A DNA stretch of 64,000 nt from Nocardia pneumoniae NBRC 100136 (GCF_000308755.1 NZ_BAGF01000150.1:1-64000), one strand, 5' to 3'. Shown: positions 35,554 to 44,063, counted from the stretch's first letter. Notes: a model not told the origin generated them from the sequence alone. Numbers and translations are program-made.

Positions 35554-37050
35554 CTAGCGTTGCGTTCCCCCTCGAACTTTTCGGGTCGGTCGTCCGGGTT
35601 TTCCCTCCTGCGGAAGTACGGCCGCGTCCGGGTGTTCCTGTTGGTGGGCGTCGAGTTCGAGATCGAAGTGCACGGTGGCGCCCTCGTATCGGAGCGCGTC
35701 GCTCCACCCCTGCTCGGTGATGATCGCGAGCATGAGGCTGTTCTCCGCGAGTATTTCGGCTGTCAAATGTGCCACCCCGTGGAGGTAGGCGGCCGTGCCC
35801 AGTCGCCGGACGAGCAATGTGCCGATGCCGTGTCGCTGGTCATGCGCGTTGACCGCCAGTGCCATCTCCGCGGTGATGTGTCCCCGGGTGGTGTCGGTGA
35901 CGACGTAATTGGCGACCCCGACCAGGTCGTCACCATCGAAAGCGCCGAGCGCGAGGTGGGTCGAGTCGTGTCGGCACAGTTGTTCCGCGAACTCGCCGAT
36001 GTGCTTCGGAGGGGCGCTGAAGAACCGGAGATAGGCATCGTGCGCCGACATCTGCTCATGCAGAGACGCGGCCGCGTCCCGGTCGTCGAGCGTGAGCACA
36101 CGGACGGTCATGCCGGAGATCGGCGTGGCAGACGGTAGCGCCGTGGTACCAGCGGTGGATGCGAGCGTATCCGCGCCGAAACCCACAGGAGGCGTCCGCG
36201 ACGGACAGATCATGACGGGGCACCGGATGCGGCGAAACGAGTACGGACCGAAACCGGGTACTTCAGAGGCAGACGCGCGGCCATCGGTCCCGGTGACCAC
36301 CAGTTGCGCACCCGTCGCGCGTTCGCTCGAGGCCCGGTGCGGGATGTCGGCAAGGGCGGACACGGTGACGTCGGGGAAGGCTTCCCGTGCCGCGGCCAGG
36401 TGAGCGTCAAGGGAGTGGCGGTCTGTCGAAGTGACCGAAGCGGGTTCTGCATGTTTCGCCGCAGCGGTCGTCTCGGGCTGTTCCGGTGGGGGGTTCACGG
36501 TGATGACCGATGCACCGAACAGGTGGGCGTAGGCGAACGCGGCGAGGGCGGCGTCGGCGCCGTCGATGTCGTCGTCCACGGCGAGAAGCACGGGGCGCTG
36601 ATCTGGGAGCTGGCCGGACTGTCCCCGCCAGACGGTTACCGGGCAACTGGCGTGCTCGGTAACCGTCGTTGTGGCCGTCGACATGTCGAGCGTCCCCACG
36701 TCGGGATGACCGAGGACGACCATCCGGGCGTCCTCTCCCACCGTAGCCAACGCGTGCGCGGCCGGTCCGTCGATCAACTCACCAGTGATCTCGAGGTCGG
36801 GGTAATCGCGGCGCACGACCGCGACGGTGTCGTCGACGACGGCTGTCGCGCTGGCTTCCGTCCGAGCCGCCGCTTCGGGTCCGGCCGGTAGGGTGTCCAC
36901 CGACACGTCATGAGCGGCGGTGGCGATGTAGACGATCCGCAGAGGGCAGTGCAGCCGTTCGGCGAGGCGGGCGGACCACAGGGCAGCGTCGTGCCCGATC
37001 GGCGGTTGGTCGACGGTCACCACGATCGGGGGATGCCCGTGTGTGGTCAT
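35554..37050 (-). CDS. Double universal-stress domain fused to GNAT acetyltransferase
   Basis: A 498-residue protein. Two UspA-like domains (about residues 7-145 and 155-290) are followed by a GNAT N-acetyltransferase domain (about 325-470) with the acetyl-CoA motif QRHGIGTLL. Neither Usp domain keeps a clean G-x2-G-x9-G-S motif (GHPDVGTLDMST and GTDGRASASEVPG), so ATP binding is doubtful and they may be sensory or structural. GNAT enzymes paired with ligand-binding domains often acetylate metabolic enzymes such as acyl-CoA synthetases. A FadD gene lies 115 bases downstream, a possible target. ATG 37050 follows GGGAGGAACCGC. Confidence 0.85.
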   Translation of the reverse strand: MTTHGHPPIVVTVDQPPIGHDAALWSARLAERLHCPLRIVYIATAAHDVSVDTLPAGPEAAARTEASATAVVDDTVAVVRRDYPDLEITGELIDGPAAHALATVGEDARMVVLGHPDVGTLDMSTATTTVTEHASCPVTVWRGQSGQLPDQRPVLLAVDDDIDGADAALAAFAYAHLFGASVITVNPPPEQPETTAAAKHAEPASVTSTDRHSLDAHLAAAREAFPDVTVSALADIPHRASSERATGAQLVVTGTDGRASASEVPGFGPYSFRRIRCPVMICPSRTPPVGFGADTLASTAGTTALPSATPISGMTVRVLTLDDRDAAASLHEQMSAHDAYLRFFSAPPKHIGEFAEQLCRHDSTHLALGAFDGDDLVGVANYVVTDTTRGHITAEMALAVNAHDQRHGIGTLLVRRLGTAAYLHGVAHLTAEILAENSLMLAIITEQGWSDALRYEGATVHFDLELDAHQQEHPDAAVLPQEGKPGRPTRKVRGGTQR

Positions 37051-37427
37051 GCGGTTCCTCCCGTCATGAGAGCTGGCCGACTTCCGCGCGATCCGCCGAC
37101 GGGCCGCCGATAGGTCGATGGCCGAGTAAGGCCGTCCGGACGCGGATCGCATCAGCGTGACAAGGCGGCGCTGAGCGAGTTCCCGGTCGTCATCGTGGCT
37201 GTGTGCGGTCGGGCGGCGATGCATCGCCGCCCTGCCGACGGGCGCGGGGTCGGTAGGTGTCCAGCCCAGCGGCGGCCAAGGCGGCGATGGCGGCGGCGGT
37301 GTTCAGGGTGTCCCGGGTACGGCCAGCAGACGCTCCGCGGGCCCGAATGACGCTGACCCGCAGCGGCGGTCGGTATGACGGTGTGTCGGCTGGCCCGCGT
37401 ATCCGGGCCCCCCTGGATTCCGATCGG
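37051..37427. other. Intergenic region with 22-base perfect palindrome
   Basis: A 377-base gap between the USP-GNAT gene and the end of hspX. GGGCGGCGATGCATCGCCGCCC at 37210-37231 is a perfect palindrome with 11-base arms. It could be the hspX terminator, although it lies about 200 bases past the hspX stop and has no T run, or an operator for the USP-GNAT gene. No other element was seen. Confidence 0.5.
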
Positions 37428-37877
37428 TCAGCTGTGTCCGTTTCCGGTCTTCTTGATTTCGATGTGCTTCTCCGGGGTCTCCGATTCGGTGACCGGCACG
37501 GTCACAGTCAAGATCCCGTCGGTGTACGTGGCGTCGATGTCGTCTTCCTTCGCGCCGACCGGCAGGGGAACCGACCGGTAGAAGCTGCCGTAGTGGAATT
37601 CCGAGCGGGTGCCTTCTTCCTTGCGTTCCGTGCGTTCGGCTTTGATCGTCAACTGTCCTTCCCGGACGCTGATGTCGACGTCTTTGGCCGGGTCGACCCC
37701 GGGCAACTCGGCCCGCAACGTGTACCGGCCCTTCTCGAGATGCTCCTCGACGCGAATCATGTGGCCCTCGAGCGACGTCCAGAGCGGCCGCGACTCCAGC
37801 CTGGCCATCAGATCAGACCAATCGGGCATGGCAGGCCAGGTCGGTAGCAATGCCTGGCGCGAGGAAAGGATGCTCAT
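37428..37877 (-). CDS. hspX: HspX/Acr-type small heat-shock protein (Hsp20)
   Basis: A 149-residue alpha-crystallin family chaperone. The alpha-crystallin domain covers about residues 42-135 (RYTLRAELPGVDPAKDVDISV), with FYRSVPLPVGA and the DGILTVTVPV motif near the end. It resembles the mycobacterial 16-kDa antigen HspX/Acr (144 aa), a hallmark DosR target that holds unfolded proteins during dormancy. The start at 37877 has GGAG seven bases upstream. Tandem DosR-like boxes sit 66-107 bases upstream. The same 5' segment, with 14 aligned codons, is repeated at 38736-38790. Confidence 0.95.
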   Translation of the reverse strand: MSILSSRQALLPTWPAMPDWSDLMARLESRPLWTSLEGHMIRVEEHLEKGRYTLRAELPGVDPAKDVDISVREGQLTIKAERTERKEEGTRSEFHYGSFYRSVPLPVGAKEDDIDATYTDGILTVTVPVTESETPEKHIEIKKTGNGHS

Positions 37878-37926
37878 AGCGTGACTCCAGCGGAGAGAGT
37901 GGTTGATGACTCTTCGATTCCACGCG

Positions 37927-38244
37927 TCACCCGCACCGAGCAGTAGGGCCTACAGTCCTCCCTCTGAGGACTCCGGTCCCTGAACAGGAATCCCGCTTAG
38001 AGGAGATGAGTTCGCAGCGCGGCGCGTTTGCGTGGGCAGTCTTCGCAAGACACCCGCGATGGTCTTGGGCGGCCCGGCGTGCCTCATCAAGGGTGAACGG
38101 TGCCAGCGGCGGACGATGCGGCAACTCGGCTCGGATGTCCCAGACGCTCGGCCCGTCAGGCTTGTGCGGCCAGTAGTACGCGGTGGGTAGCACCGCGACC
38201 GGCCCGGCCGATGAGAGCGCCAACCAGCCCGACGCGTCAACCAC
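37927..38244 (-). CDS. Possible small ORF or gene remnant
   Basis: A 105-residue frame starting at GTG 38244 without a ribosome binding site. It holds a plausible folded stretch (GWLALSSAGPVAVLPTAYYW, then DIRAELPHRPPLAPF). Its last residues run through the DosR-like boxes of hspX, which is unusual for a functional gene. I recognise no family. It may be a decayed fragment. Confidence 0.2.
   Translation of the reverse strand: MVDASGWLALSSAGPVAVLPTAYYWPHKPDGPSVWDIRAELPHRPPLAPFTLDEARRAAQDHRGCLAKTAHANAPRCELISSKRDSCSGTGVLRGRTVGPTARCG
37943..37983. promoter_or_regulatory. Tandem DosR-like boxes upstream of hspX
   Basis: Two sites occupy 37943-37962 (TAGGGCCTACAGTCCTC) and 37964-37983 (TGAGGACTCCGGTCCCTGA). 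Each matches the DosR 20-mer at 13 of 20, and their centres are 21 bases apart, two helical turns. M. tuberculosis hspX also has paired DosR sites. Spacing and position raise confidence above what each score gives. Confidence 0.55.
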
Positions 38245-38367
38245 ATTGTTCCGCGTGGACCGGCCCGATTTGAGCCTCCGCTGGCAGGACAGGTGACCAA
38301 AGACTCTTCATCGGCGGCCGCGGGTCGCGATTGACTCGAATTCTCGAAGGGTTTCTAGAGGTATGCC

Positions 38368-38703
38368 ATGGCCGAGAACAGGCTGCACATCCATGCGGGC
38401 AACAAACAGAAGACCGCGGCTGGAACACCGTTCCCCGAATCGTGCGTCGTCCAGGTCACCGATTCGTCCGGCGCCGGAGTCGAGGGTGTAGAAGTGTGTT
38501 TCACCCTTCGCGGTTCGGCGGCGCCGGTCTTCCCCTCACCGCCCAGCCCCGACGGCATTCGTTGGCACGCCGTCACCAGTTCCGCCGGTCTCGCGGCCAC
38601 GATCCCGGTCACGCCCTACTTCGCTGGGACCGTCGAGGTTCATGTGACCGCGGAAATGTTCCCTGGCCCGGACACGGTCGACTTTCACCTCGCTGCGACC
38701 TGA
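38368..38703 (+). CDS. Ig-like (Big-1 type) single-domain protein
   Basis: A 111-residue protein that is essentially one bacterial Ig-like domain. It contains NKQKTAAGTPFPESCVVQVTDSSG, then VEGVEVCFTLRG, and ends with an alternating strand pattern (ATIPVTPYFAGTVEVHVTA). This is the Big-1/invasin layout usually found as one repeat of a large surface protein. There is no signal peptide, so the location is unclear. The ATG has AGAGG upstream. It is inserted between hspX and a truncated second copy of the hspX start, on the opposite strand. Confidence 0.6.
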   Translation: MAENRLHIHAGNKQKTAAGTPFPESCVVQVTDSSGAGVEGVEVCFTLRGSAAPVFPSPPSPDGIRWHAVTSSAGLAATIPVTPYFAGTVEVHVTAEMFPGPDTVDFHLAAT

Positions 38704-38735
38704 TCCGACGCCACACTGCACGCAGGTGGAGGACG

Positions 38736-38790
38736 GCAGGCACGGTCGGTTGCAGCGCCTGGCGAAGGGAAACGCTCATAGCGTGACTCC
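38736..38790 (-). pseudogene. Truncated second hspX start (5' remnant)
   Basis: This 55-base segment aligns with 37831-37888 at the start of hspX, including the ribosome binding site and the first 14-15 codons. Read on the minus strand from ATG 38779 it encodes MSVSLRQALQPTVPA against MSILSSRQALLPTWPA of hspX. The gap is one whole codon and 17 bases (GCTCATAGCGTGACTCC) are identical. After that the frame loses all Hsp20 character. It looks like the front end of a second small heat-shock gene that lost its body. Confidence 0.6.
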
Positions 38791-38795
38791 CGCCC

Positions 38796-41123
38796 TCATG
38801 GGGAGCTCATCGCCGTTGTGTCGACCTGGTTGTGCGCCAACGTGAACAGCGCTTCGTCCTCTTGGGCGAAGTGCAGGGCGAGGATCGCGTCGAGCCCGTA
38901 GAGGGTCGCGCGTAGATCGTCGATCTGGTCGGCACGGATGCCGTGAGGGGAGTCGTCGAGGTGGCGGCGGATCCGGTCGGCGAGCCGGTCGATCTCGGTA
39001 TGCTCGCGGCTCATCGTCACCATCGCCTCCGGGTCGCGCAGGTAATCGGCCAGAGCCGGATACAGCTGCGAGTCCTCGGCATGTTCGTGCGGCAGTATCT
39101 CCTCGACAAGAAGATCGAATGCGCGGCGAACAGCCGCATCGGCGCTCTGGCTGGGGCCACGGGACAGCGCGTCGGCCGCTTGCCGAACCGAGGCGCGTGC
39201 GGTCTGCAGCCGGTCGTGCTCTTGCGTGAAACGGGCGATCAGGGGGTCGATCGCGGCTGTGCGGCGTCCACGATGAATCCCTAAGGCTCGCAATGCATTG
39301 AGGATCACCACGATGTCGATCCCCTCCTGCACCAGCGCGCCGGCAGCGGGTACGAGCAGCCCGAAGGCGGCGGCGATCATCGCCGCCAGCGACAGTGTCA
39401 TACCCGCGACCGCGCTCTGCACGGCGAGCCGGTGCGACTGCTGGGCGACATCGATCGCGTCGGCGAGCCGATCTATCCGGTCGTCCACGATCACCGCGTC
39501 GGCGGCCTGCACCGCGGCCGTGGACCCGCGGGAACCGAGGGCGACGCCCACATCCGCCGCCGCGAGTGCCGGGGCGTCGTTGACGCCGTCACCGACCATG
39601 ACGGTCACCCCGTCGTCGCGTGCGGCGCGGATGGCCGCGATCTTGTCGGCGGGGTCGGCGTCTGCGACGACTTCGGTGAGTCCCAGTAACTGCGCCACCT
39701 CGGCGGCGTTGTCGACCCGGTCGCCGGTGAGCAGGAGCAGCCGCCGCAGGCCCGCCGATCGCAGGCGGCGCATAGTGCGTGCGGCGTCTGGGCGGATGCG
39801 GTCACGCACCAGCAGTGCCGCGGCGGGCACGTCATCGACGCACACCCACACGAGGACGGCCAGGTCCAGCCTGGCCCGCCGCTGGGCGGCTCGAGCCCAG
39901 GGCGCGGGCTCGGTCCGCGACGGCAGCCGCCCGACCCGCACCCGATGACCGTCCACGGTCCCCGTCGCACCCTGCCCGGGTTGTTCCGAGACATCTCGCG
40001 CCGCGATATGTTCGAGCCCCCGCGCCGTGGCCGCGGCGGTGATGGCGTTGGCGAGCACATGCGGTGAGAACCGTTCGACCGCGGCGGCCTGTCGCAATAC
40101 CTGGTCGGTGTCGGCACCGGGAGCGGTGACGATGTCGAGCACCGTCGGCCGGCCGACGGTGACGGTACCGGTCTTGTCCATCGCCAGACACCGTGCGCGC
40201 CCCAGCGTTTCGAGCGCTGCGCCGTCCTTCACCACGACACCCGCTCGTGCGGTCCGCGACATACCGGCCGTGATCGCCACCGGCACCGCCAATAGCAGTG
40301 GACAGGGGGTGGCGGTGACCACCACAGCAACAGCCCGCACCGGATCCCGCGTGAGTATCCAGGCGACACCAGCGGTTACGAGCGCGAGCGGCAGGAACCA
40401 TACCGCAACTCGATCGGCGAGCCGCGCCGTCGGCGCGGCGGTGGCAGCGGCCTGCCGCGCCAGCGTGACGATTCCGGCATAGGTACTCTCCTCCACCGTC
40501 GCGGCGGCCCGGATATCCACGGCGGCACCGGCACTGACCACGCCGCTGCGAACCTCGGTGCTCGCGCGGCGCACGACCGGGACCGACTCTCCGGTCAGTG
40601 CCGACTCGTCGAAAACCCCTGCCGTGATGAGCACTCCGTCGACGGGCACCGTCTCGCCGGGCAGTACGACCACGACGTCGCCCGGAGAAATCGCTGTGGC
40701 CGCGACGGTTTCGATGCCACCGGCGTGCCGCCGATGCGCCTGCACCGGCGCCCGCCCCAATAACGCGGAGAGGTCGCGTCCGGCGCGGCGGCTCGCGTAC
40801 GCCTCCAGTACGCGGCCGGTGCCCACCATCAACGCGATCAGCGCGCCCGCGAAGTACTCGCCGACCGCGGCGGCACCCACCAGTGCCACCAGCGCGAGCA
40901 GATCAGCGCCGTAGCGTCCGCGCCGGAGATCCTGGAAGACCCACAGTGCGGCGGGCACGAGCGCGACCGCCGTGGCCGCGAGCCAGAGCATATCGGCGAC
41001 CGCGTCACTGAACGGACGCGTGACCAGCCCGGCCGCACCCAGCACGCCGATCACGGCGACGAGGACCGCCTCACGAAACACCGTCCGCGCGGGTGCCTTC
41101 GATGTGGTCTCGACCATGTTCAT
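38796..41123 (-). CDS. P1B-type metal ATPase with C-terminal hemerythrin domain (P1B-5-like)
   Basis: A 775-residue P1B ATPase. It starts straight into the first membrane helices with no N-terminal metal-binding domain. TGES is SALTGESVPVV, and the membrane metal motif is TPCPLLL (Cys274), not CPC. The phosphorylation site is Asp316 in AMDKTGTVTVG, and the hinge is GDGVNDAPALAAADVGVALG. From about residue 615 to 765 a hemerythrin/HHE domain follows (LIARFTQEHDRL, LPHEHAEDSQLYP, SREHTEIDRL, LALHFAQEDEALF). TPC plus a C-terminal hemerythrin domain is the pattern of the P1B-5 subgroup, associated with Ni/Fe export. It overlaps the CtpF-like gene by ATGA. Confidence 0.9.
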   Translation of the reverse strand: MNMVETTSKAPARTVFREAVLVAVIGVLGAAGLVTRPFSDAVADMLWLAATAVALVPAALWVFQDLRRGRYGADLLALVALVGAAAVGEYFAGALIALMVGTGRVLEAYASRRAGRDLSALLGRAPVQAHRRHAGGIETVAATAISPGDVVVVLPGETVPVDGVLITAGVFDESALTGESVPVVRRASTEVRSGVVSAGAAVDIRAAATVEESTYAGIVTLARQAAATAAPTARLADRVAVWFLPLALVTAGVAWILTRDPVRAVAVVVTATPCPLLLAVPVAITAGMSRTARAGVVVKDGAALETLGRARCLAMDKTGTVTVGRPTVLDIVTAPGADTDQVLRQAAAVERFSPHVLANAITAAATARGLEHIAARDVSEQPGQGATGTVDGHRVRVGRLPSRTEPAPWARAAQRRARLDLAVLVWVCVDDVPAAALLVRDRIRPDAARTMRRLRSAGLRRLLLLTGDRVDNAAEVAQLLGLTEVVADADPADKIAAIRAARDDGVTVMVGDGVNDAPALAAADVGVALGSRGSTAAVQAADAVIVDDRIDRLADAIDVAQQSHRLAVQSAVAGMTLSLAAMIAAAFGLLVPAAGALVQEGIDIVVILNALRALGIHRGRRTAAIDPLIARFTQEHDRLQTARASVRQAADALSRGPSQSADAAVRRAFDLLVEEILPHEHAEDSQLYPALADYLRDPEAMVTMSREHTEIDRLADRIRRHLDDSPHGIRADQIDDLRATLYGLDAILALHFAQEDEALFTLAHNQVDTTAMSSP

Positions 41124-43738
41124 GGTTTCTCCTCGATCTCGAATCGCGGCGCCGGAGCGCCGATCCGGGCAATGCCCGCCCGCGAGAAGCGCTTTTGCAC
41201 AGCGTCGGCAGCCAGAACGGCGGGTATCGCGGTCAGCGCCGCGAGCGCGCCGGTTCCGCTCGGGCCGGTCTGGTCGAGCAGGTAGGCGAGCGGCGGAATG
41301 TACAGGAATGCGGCGAGCATGCCGAGCTCGGCGAGGACGGCCCACAGCAGCAGCCGGTTGGTGCCCAGCGGCATCCGCCAGGCCGGGCGGACCGTGCTGC
41401 GGCAGGCGAACGCGTTCGCCACCTGGCCGAAGACGATCGCCGTGAACGCCGCGCCGGAACTCGCCGCTAGCACGGGCCCGGTAGGGAAGGACTCGCCCGG
41501 TCGCCAGCCGGCGGCCAGGAAGGAGACGACGAACACGGCCAGGCTGATCACCGCCTCCACCGGGCCGAGGACGCCGAACGCGCGGGCGAACACCTTCCGG
41601 TCGAGCAGATGACCCCGCGTCGGCGGCCGGTCGAGCACGTGCGGTGCCGGCGGTTCGGCGCCGAGCGCCAGTGCGGGCAGCACATCGGTGCCGATGTCGA
41701 GCGCAAGCACCTGCAGCACGCCGATGGCGAGCGGAAATGCGCCACCGGACAACGCCCAGACCACGAAAGGCGCCAGTTCGGCGACGTTGTCGGTGAGATG
41801 GTAGGTGAGGAACCGGCGGATGTTGGCGAACGTGGCTCTTCCCTGTTCCACGGCGGCCACGATGGTGCCGAAATCATCGTCGAGCAACACCAGATCCGAC
41901 GCCTCGCGCGCCACATCGGTTCCGGACTTGCCCATGGCGACGCCGATGGCGGCCTCGCGCAGCGCGGGTGCGTCGTTGACGCCGTCACCGGTCATCGCGA
42001 CGACGTGCCCGCGCGCTTGCAAAGCTCGAGCGATGCGGAGTTTGTCCTCCGGCGTCACCCGTGCGACGACGGCGGCGTCCCGGTCCAGCAACTCACCCAA
42101 TTCTTCTGGTCCAATGGGCAATTCGTGACCAATGAATACCGGGGTGCCAGGACCGCCCAGACCTACCTCACGGGCGATCGCCTTGGCCGTCTCCGGATGG
42201 TCGCCGGTGATCATGACGACCCGGATACCGGCGCGGCGGCATGCGGCCAACGCGGCGGCCGCTCCCCGGCGCGGCGGATCCTCCAGTGCGACCAACCCCA
42301 GCAGAGTCAGTTCGGCTTCCGCCTCGTCCGCCGTCGCGGGCAGGGGCCCGGTGAGCTGTCGGGCAGCCACCGCGATCACCCGCAACCCACGTCCAGCCAG
42401 CCGGTGCAGCGCGTCGGTCGCCTCCGGTTGCGGCAGGCAGCGAGAGAAGATCGCATCGGGTGCGCCTTTGACCAGTACGCGATCGTCGACGACGACCGAC
42501 ATGCGCCGCCGCCGCGCATCGAACGGGAATCGGGCGCGTTCGGGATGCGCACCGGCGTATTCCTCGACACCGGCGCGGCGGGCGAGAACGTCCAACGCCG
42601 CCTCCATCGGATCGCCCTGCGCTACCCACTCGCCGTTTCGGTGCGCCACTCGCCCCGACGAGCAGCGGCGGGCCGCCCGAGCCAGCTCCCGCAGCGAATC
42701 CAGGCCATTCGGCGGCGTGCAGGCCACCTCACCGGTCGGTTGGTAGCCGTCTCCGGAGATCGTCGCCGCTCCACCCGGCATCCAGACCTCGACCACCGAC
42801 ATCTCGTTCTGGGTAAGGGTTCCGGTCTTGTCGGTGCAGATGAGCGTGGTCGAGCCAAGCGTCTCCACAGCCTCGAGATTGCGGATCAGCGCATGCCGTT
42901 CGGCCATCCGCTGCGCGCCCATGGCCAGCGACAGCGTGACGGTCGGCAGCAACCCGCAGGGCACGACGGCCACGGTGACGCCGACGGCGAACAGGAACCC
43001 GTCGGAGGCTGGGGTGCCGACCAGCAGCGCCAGCGAGAAGAAGACGACACCCACGACGATCGCGACAGCGGCGATGATCCGCGAGATTCGATCCAGTTCG
43101 CGCCGCAGCGGGGTGAGTGCCGGTCGCTGCGCCTGGGTGAGTTTCGCGATACCGGCAAGCCGGGTCCGCTCCCCGGTCGCCACCACTGTTGCCTGGGCCT
43201 CGCCTTCGACGATGAAACAACCCGCATGTACCCGGTCTCCCGTACCGGGATGTTCCGGCACGCTTTCCCCGGTGAGCGCCGAGGTGTCCACGGCCAGCGC
43301 ATGCACCCGATCCAGGCGCAGGTCCGCGGAGACGCGGTCGCCCTCGGCGAGTAGGACCACGTCGTCGGTGACGAGTTGATCGGCGGGCACCTGGACGACG
43401 GTCGCGTCGCGCACCACGGTGACTTTGCGAGGCAGCAGGTTACGCAACCGCTCGGCGGCATGCTCGGCCCGCTGCTCCTGTACGAATGCGAAAAGCCCGT
43501 TCAGCACCACCACGACGAACACCGCGATGCCCAGCTGTGGCATCCCGGCCACGAACGCCAGCGCGCCGGCCACCCAGAACAGCAGCGCGAAGAAATGCAC
43601 CATCTCCCCCGCGAACCGCCGCCAAGCCGGAGTCGCGCGCCGCACCGGCAGCGCGTTGAGGCCCTCCAGCTCCTGCCGCCGGGCCACTTCCGCGGCGGTC
43701 AGGCCCTGCCGTCCGGTAACCAGGTCGACCGCACTCAC
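41120..43738 (-). CDS. ctpF: CtpF-like P2-type cation ATPase
   Basis: An 872-residue P2-type ATPase. It has the N-terminal cation-ATPase domain (GLTAAEVARRQELEGLNALP), TGES (ALTGESVPEHPG), phosphorylation site Asp303 in CTDKTGTLTQNEMSVVEVW, and GDGVNDAPALREAAIGVAMG. Four or more C-terminal membrane helices follow (PLAIGVLQVLALDIGTDVLPALALG). The best-known relative is CtpF (Rv1997), a DosR-controlled Ca2+/Mn2+-type exporter. The GTG at 43738 was preferred to the ATG at 43801 because GAGG lies seven bases before it and it overlaps the upstream ORF stop (GTGA). Coupled downstream to the hemerythrin ATPase. Confidence 0.92.
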   Translation of the reverse strand: MSAVDLVTGRQGLTAAEVARRQELEGLNALPVRRATPAWRRFAGEMVHFFALLFWVAGALAFVAGMPQLGIAVFVVVVLNGLFAFVQEQRAEHAAERLRNLLPRKVTVVRDATVVQVPADQLVTDDVVLLAEGDRVSADLRLDRVHALAVDTSALTGESVPEHPGTGDRVHAGCFIVEGEAQATVVATGERTRLAGIAKLTQAQRPALTPLRRELDRISRIIAAVAIVVGVVFFSLALLVGTPASDGFLFAVGVTVAVVPCGLLPTVTLSLAMGAQRMAERHALIRNLEAVETLGSTTLICTDKTGTLTQNEMSVVEVWMPGGAATISGDGYQPTGEVACTPPNGLDSLRELARAARRCSSGRVAHRNGEWVAQGDPMEAALDVLARRAGVEEYAGAHPERARFPFDARRRRMSVVVDDRVLVKGAPDAIFSRCLPQPEATDALHRLAGRGLRVIAVAARQLTGPLPATADEAEAELTLLGLVALEDPPRRGAAAALAACRRAGIRVVMITGDHPETAKAIAREVGLGGPGTPVFIGHELPIGPEELGELLDRDAAVVARVTPEDKLRIARALQARGHVVAMTGDGVNDAPALREAAIGVAMGKSGTDVAREASDLVLLDDDFGTIVAAVEQGRATFANIRRFLTYHLTDNVAELAPFVVWALSGGAFPLAIGVLQVLALDIGTDVLPALALGAEPPAPHVLDRPPTRGHLLDRKVFARAFGVLGPVEAVISLAVFVVSFLAAGWRPGESFPTGPVLAASSGAAFTAIVFGQVANAFACRSTVRPAWRMPLGTNRLLLWAVLAELGMLAAFLYIPPLAYLLDQTGPSGTGALAALTAIPAVLAADAVQKRFSRAGIARIGAPAPRFEIEEKP

Positions 43739-43890
43739 GCCTGCGCCTCGCTTCCGCTCGACTCCGGCATGACCGCGATCGCTGCCGTTTCGTCGGCGCA
43801 CTCGCCGGGCTCGCTCGATGACTGTCCCTCGCTGACGCGCCGCTGCGATCGGACCGCGATCGCGGCCATGCCTGTCGGTCGCTCACTCAT
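43735..43890 (-). CDS. Small ORF with AAIAV repeats, upstream of ctpF
   Basis: A 51-residue frame (starts MSERPTGMAAIAVRS) whose stop overlaps the ctpF GTG (GTGA). It repeats AAIAV twice (residues about 9-13 and 35-39) and is otherwise rich in Glu, Ser and Gly. GGTGGGGGTG is upstream of its ATG. The overlap is the strongest argument that it is translated, perhaps to couple ctpF. No family recognised. Confidence 0.4.
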   Translation of the reverse strand: MSERPTGMAAIAVRSQRRVSEGQSSSEPGECADETAAIAVMPESSGSEAQA

Positions 43891-43913
43891 GAGCACCCCC
43901 ACCGGGCGGACAT

Positions 43914-44063
43914 CTACGCACCGATCCTGCGATGGGTCTTGCGGTGACGGTGATCCGGATGACGGCGCGTCCACCAGACCGCGATCAGCAGCGCGACCAT
44001 ACACAACACCGCCGCGACCACGATGCCCACGGCTACGACCGCGATCACTTCACCGGTAGCCAT
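43914..44063 (-). CDS. Small single-helix membrane protein, His/Arg-rich tail
   Basis: A 49-residue protein. Residues 5-30 form one transmembrane helix (VIAVVAVGIVVAAVLCMVALL) and the tail is rich in His and Arg (TRRHPDHRHRKTHRR). AAGGATG repeats precede the ATG, though the best purine run is at about -12. It reads into the small ORF and the two metal ATPases on the same strand. A regulatory or metal-binding partner role is conceivable but unproven. Confidence 0.5.
   Translation of the reverse strand: MATGEVIAVVAVGIVVAAVLCMVALLIAVWWTRRHPDHRHRKTHRRIGA

Noticed and set aside
38290..38310. DosR-like sequence before the Ig-like gene
   Set aside because: Only 11 of 20 matches and neither half is intact.
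41609..43354. Plus-strand open frame through the CtpF-like gene
   Set aside because: Same kind of shadow; the Arg/Gln-rich translation has no domain character.
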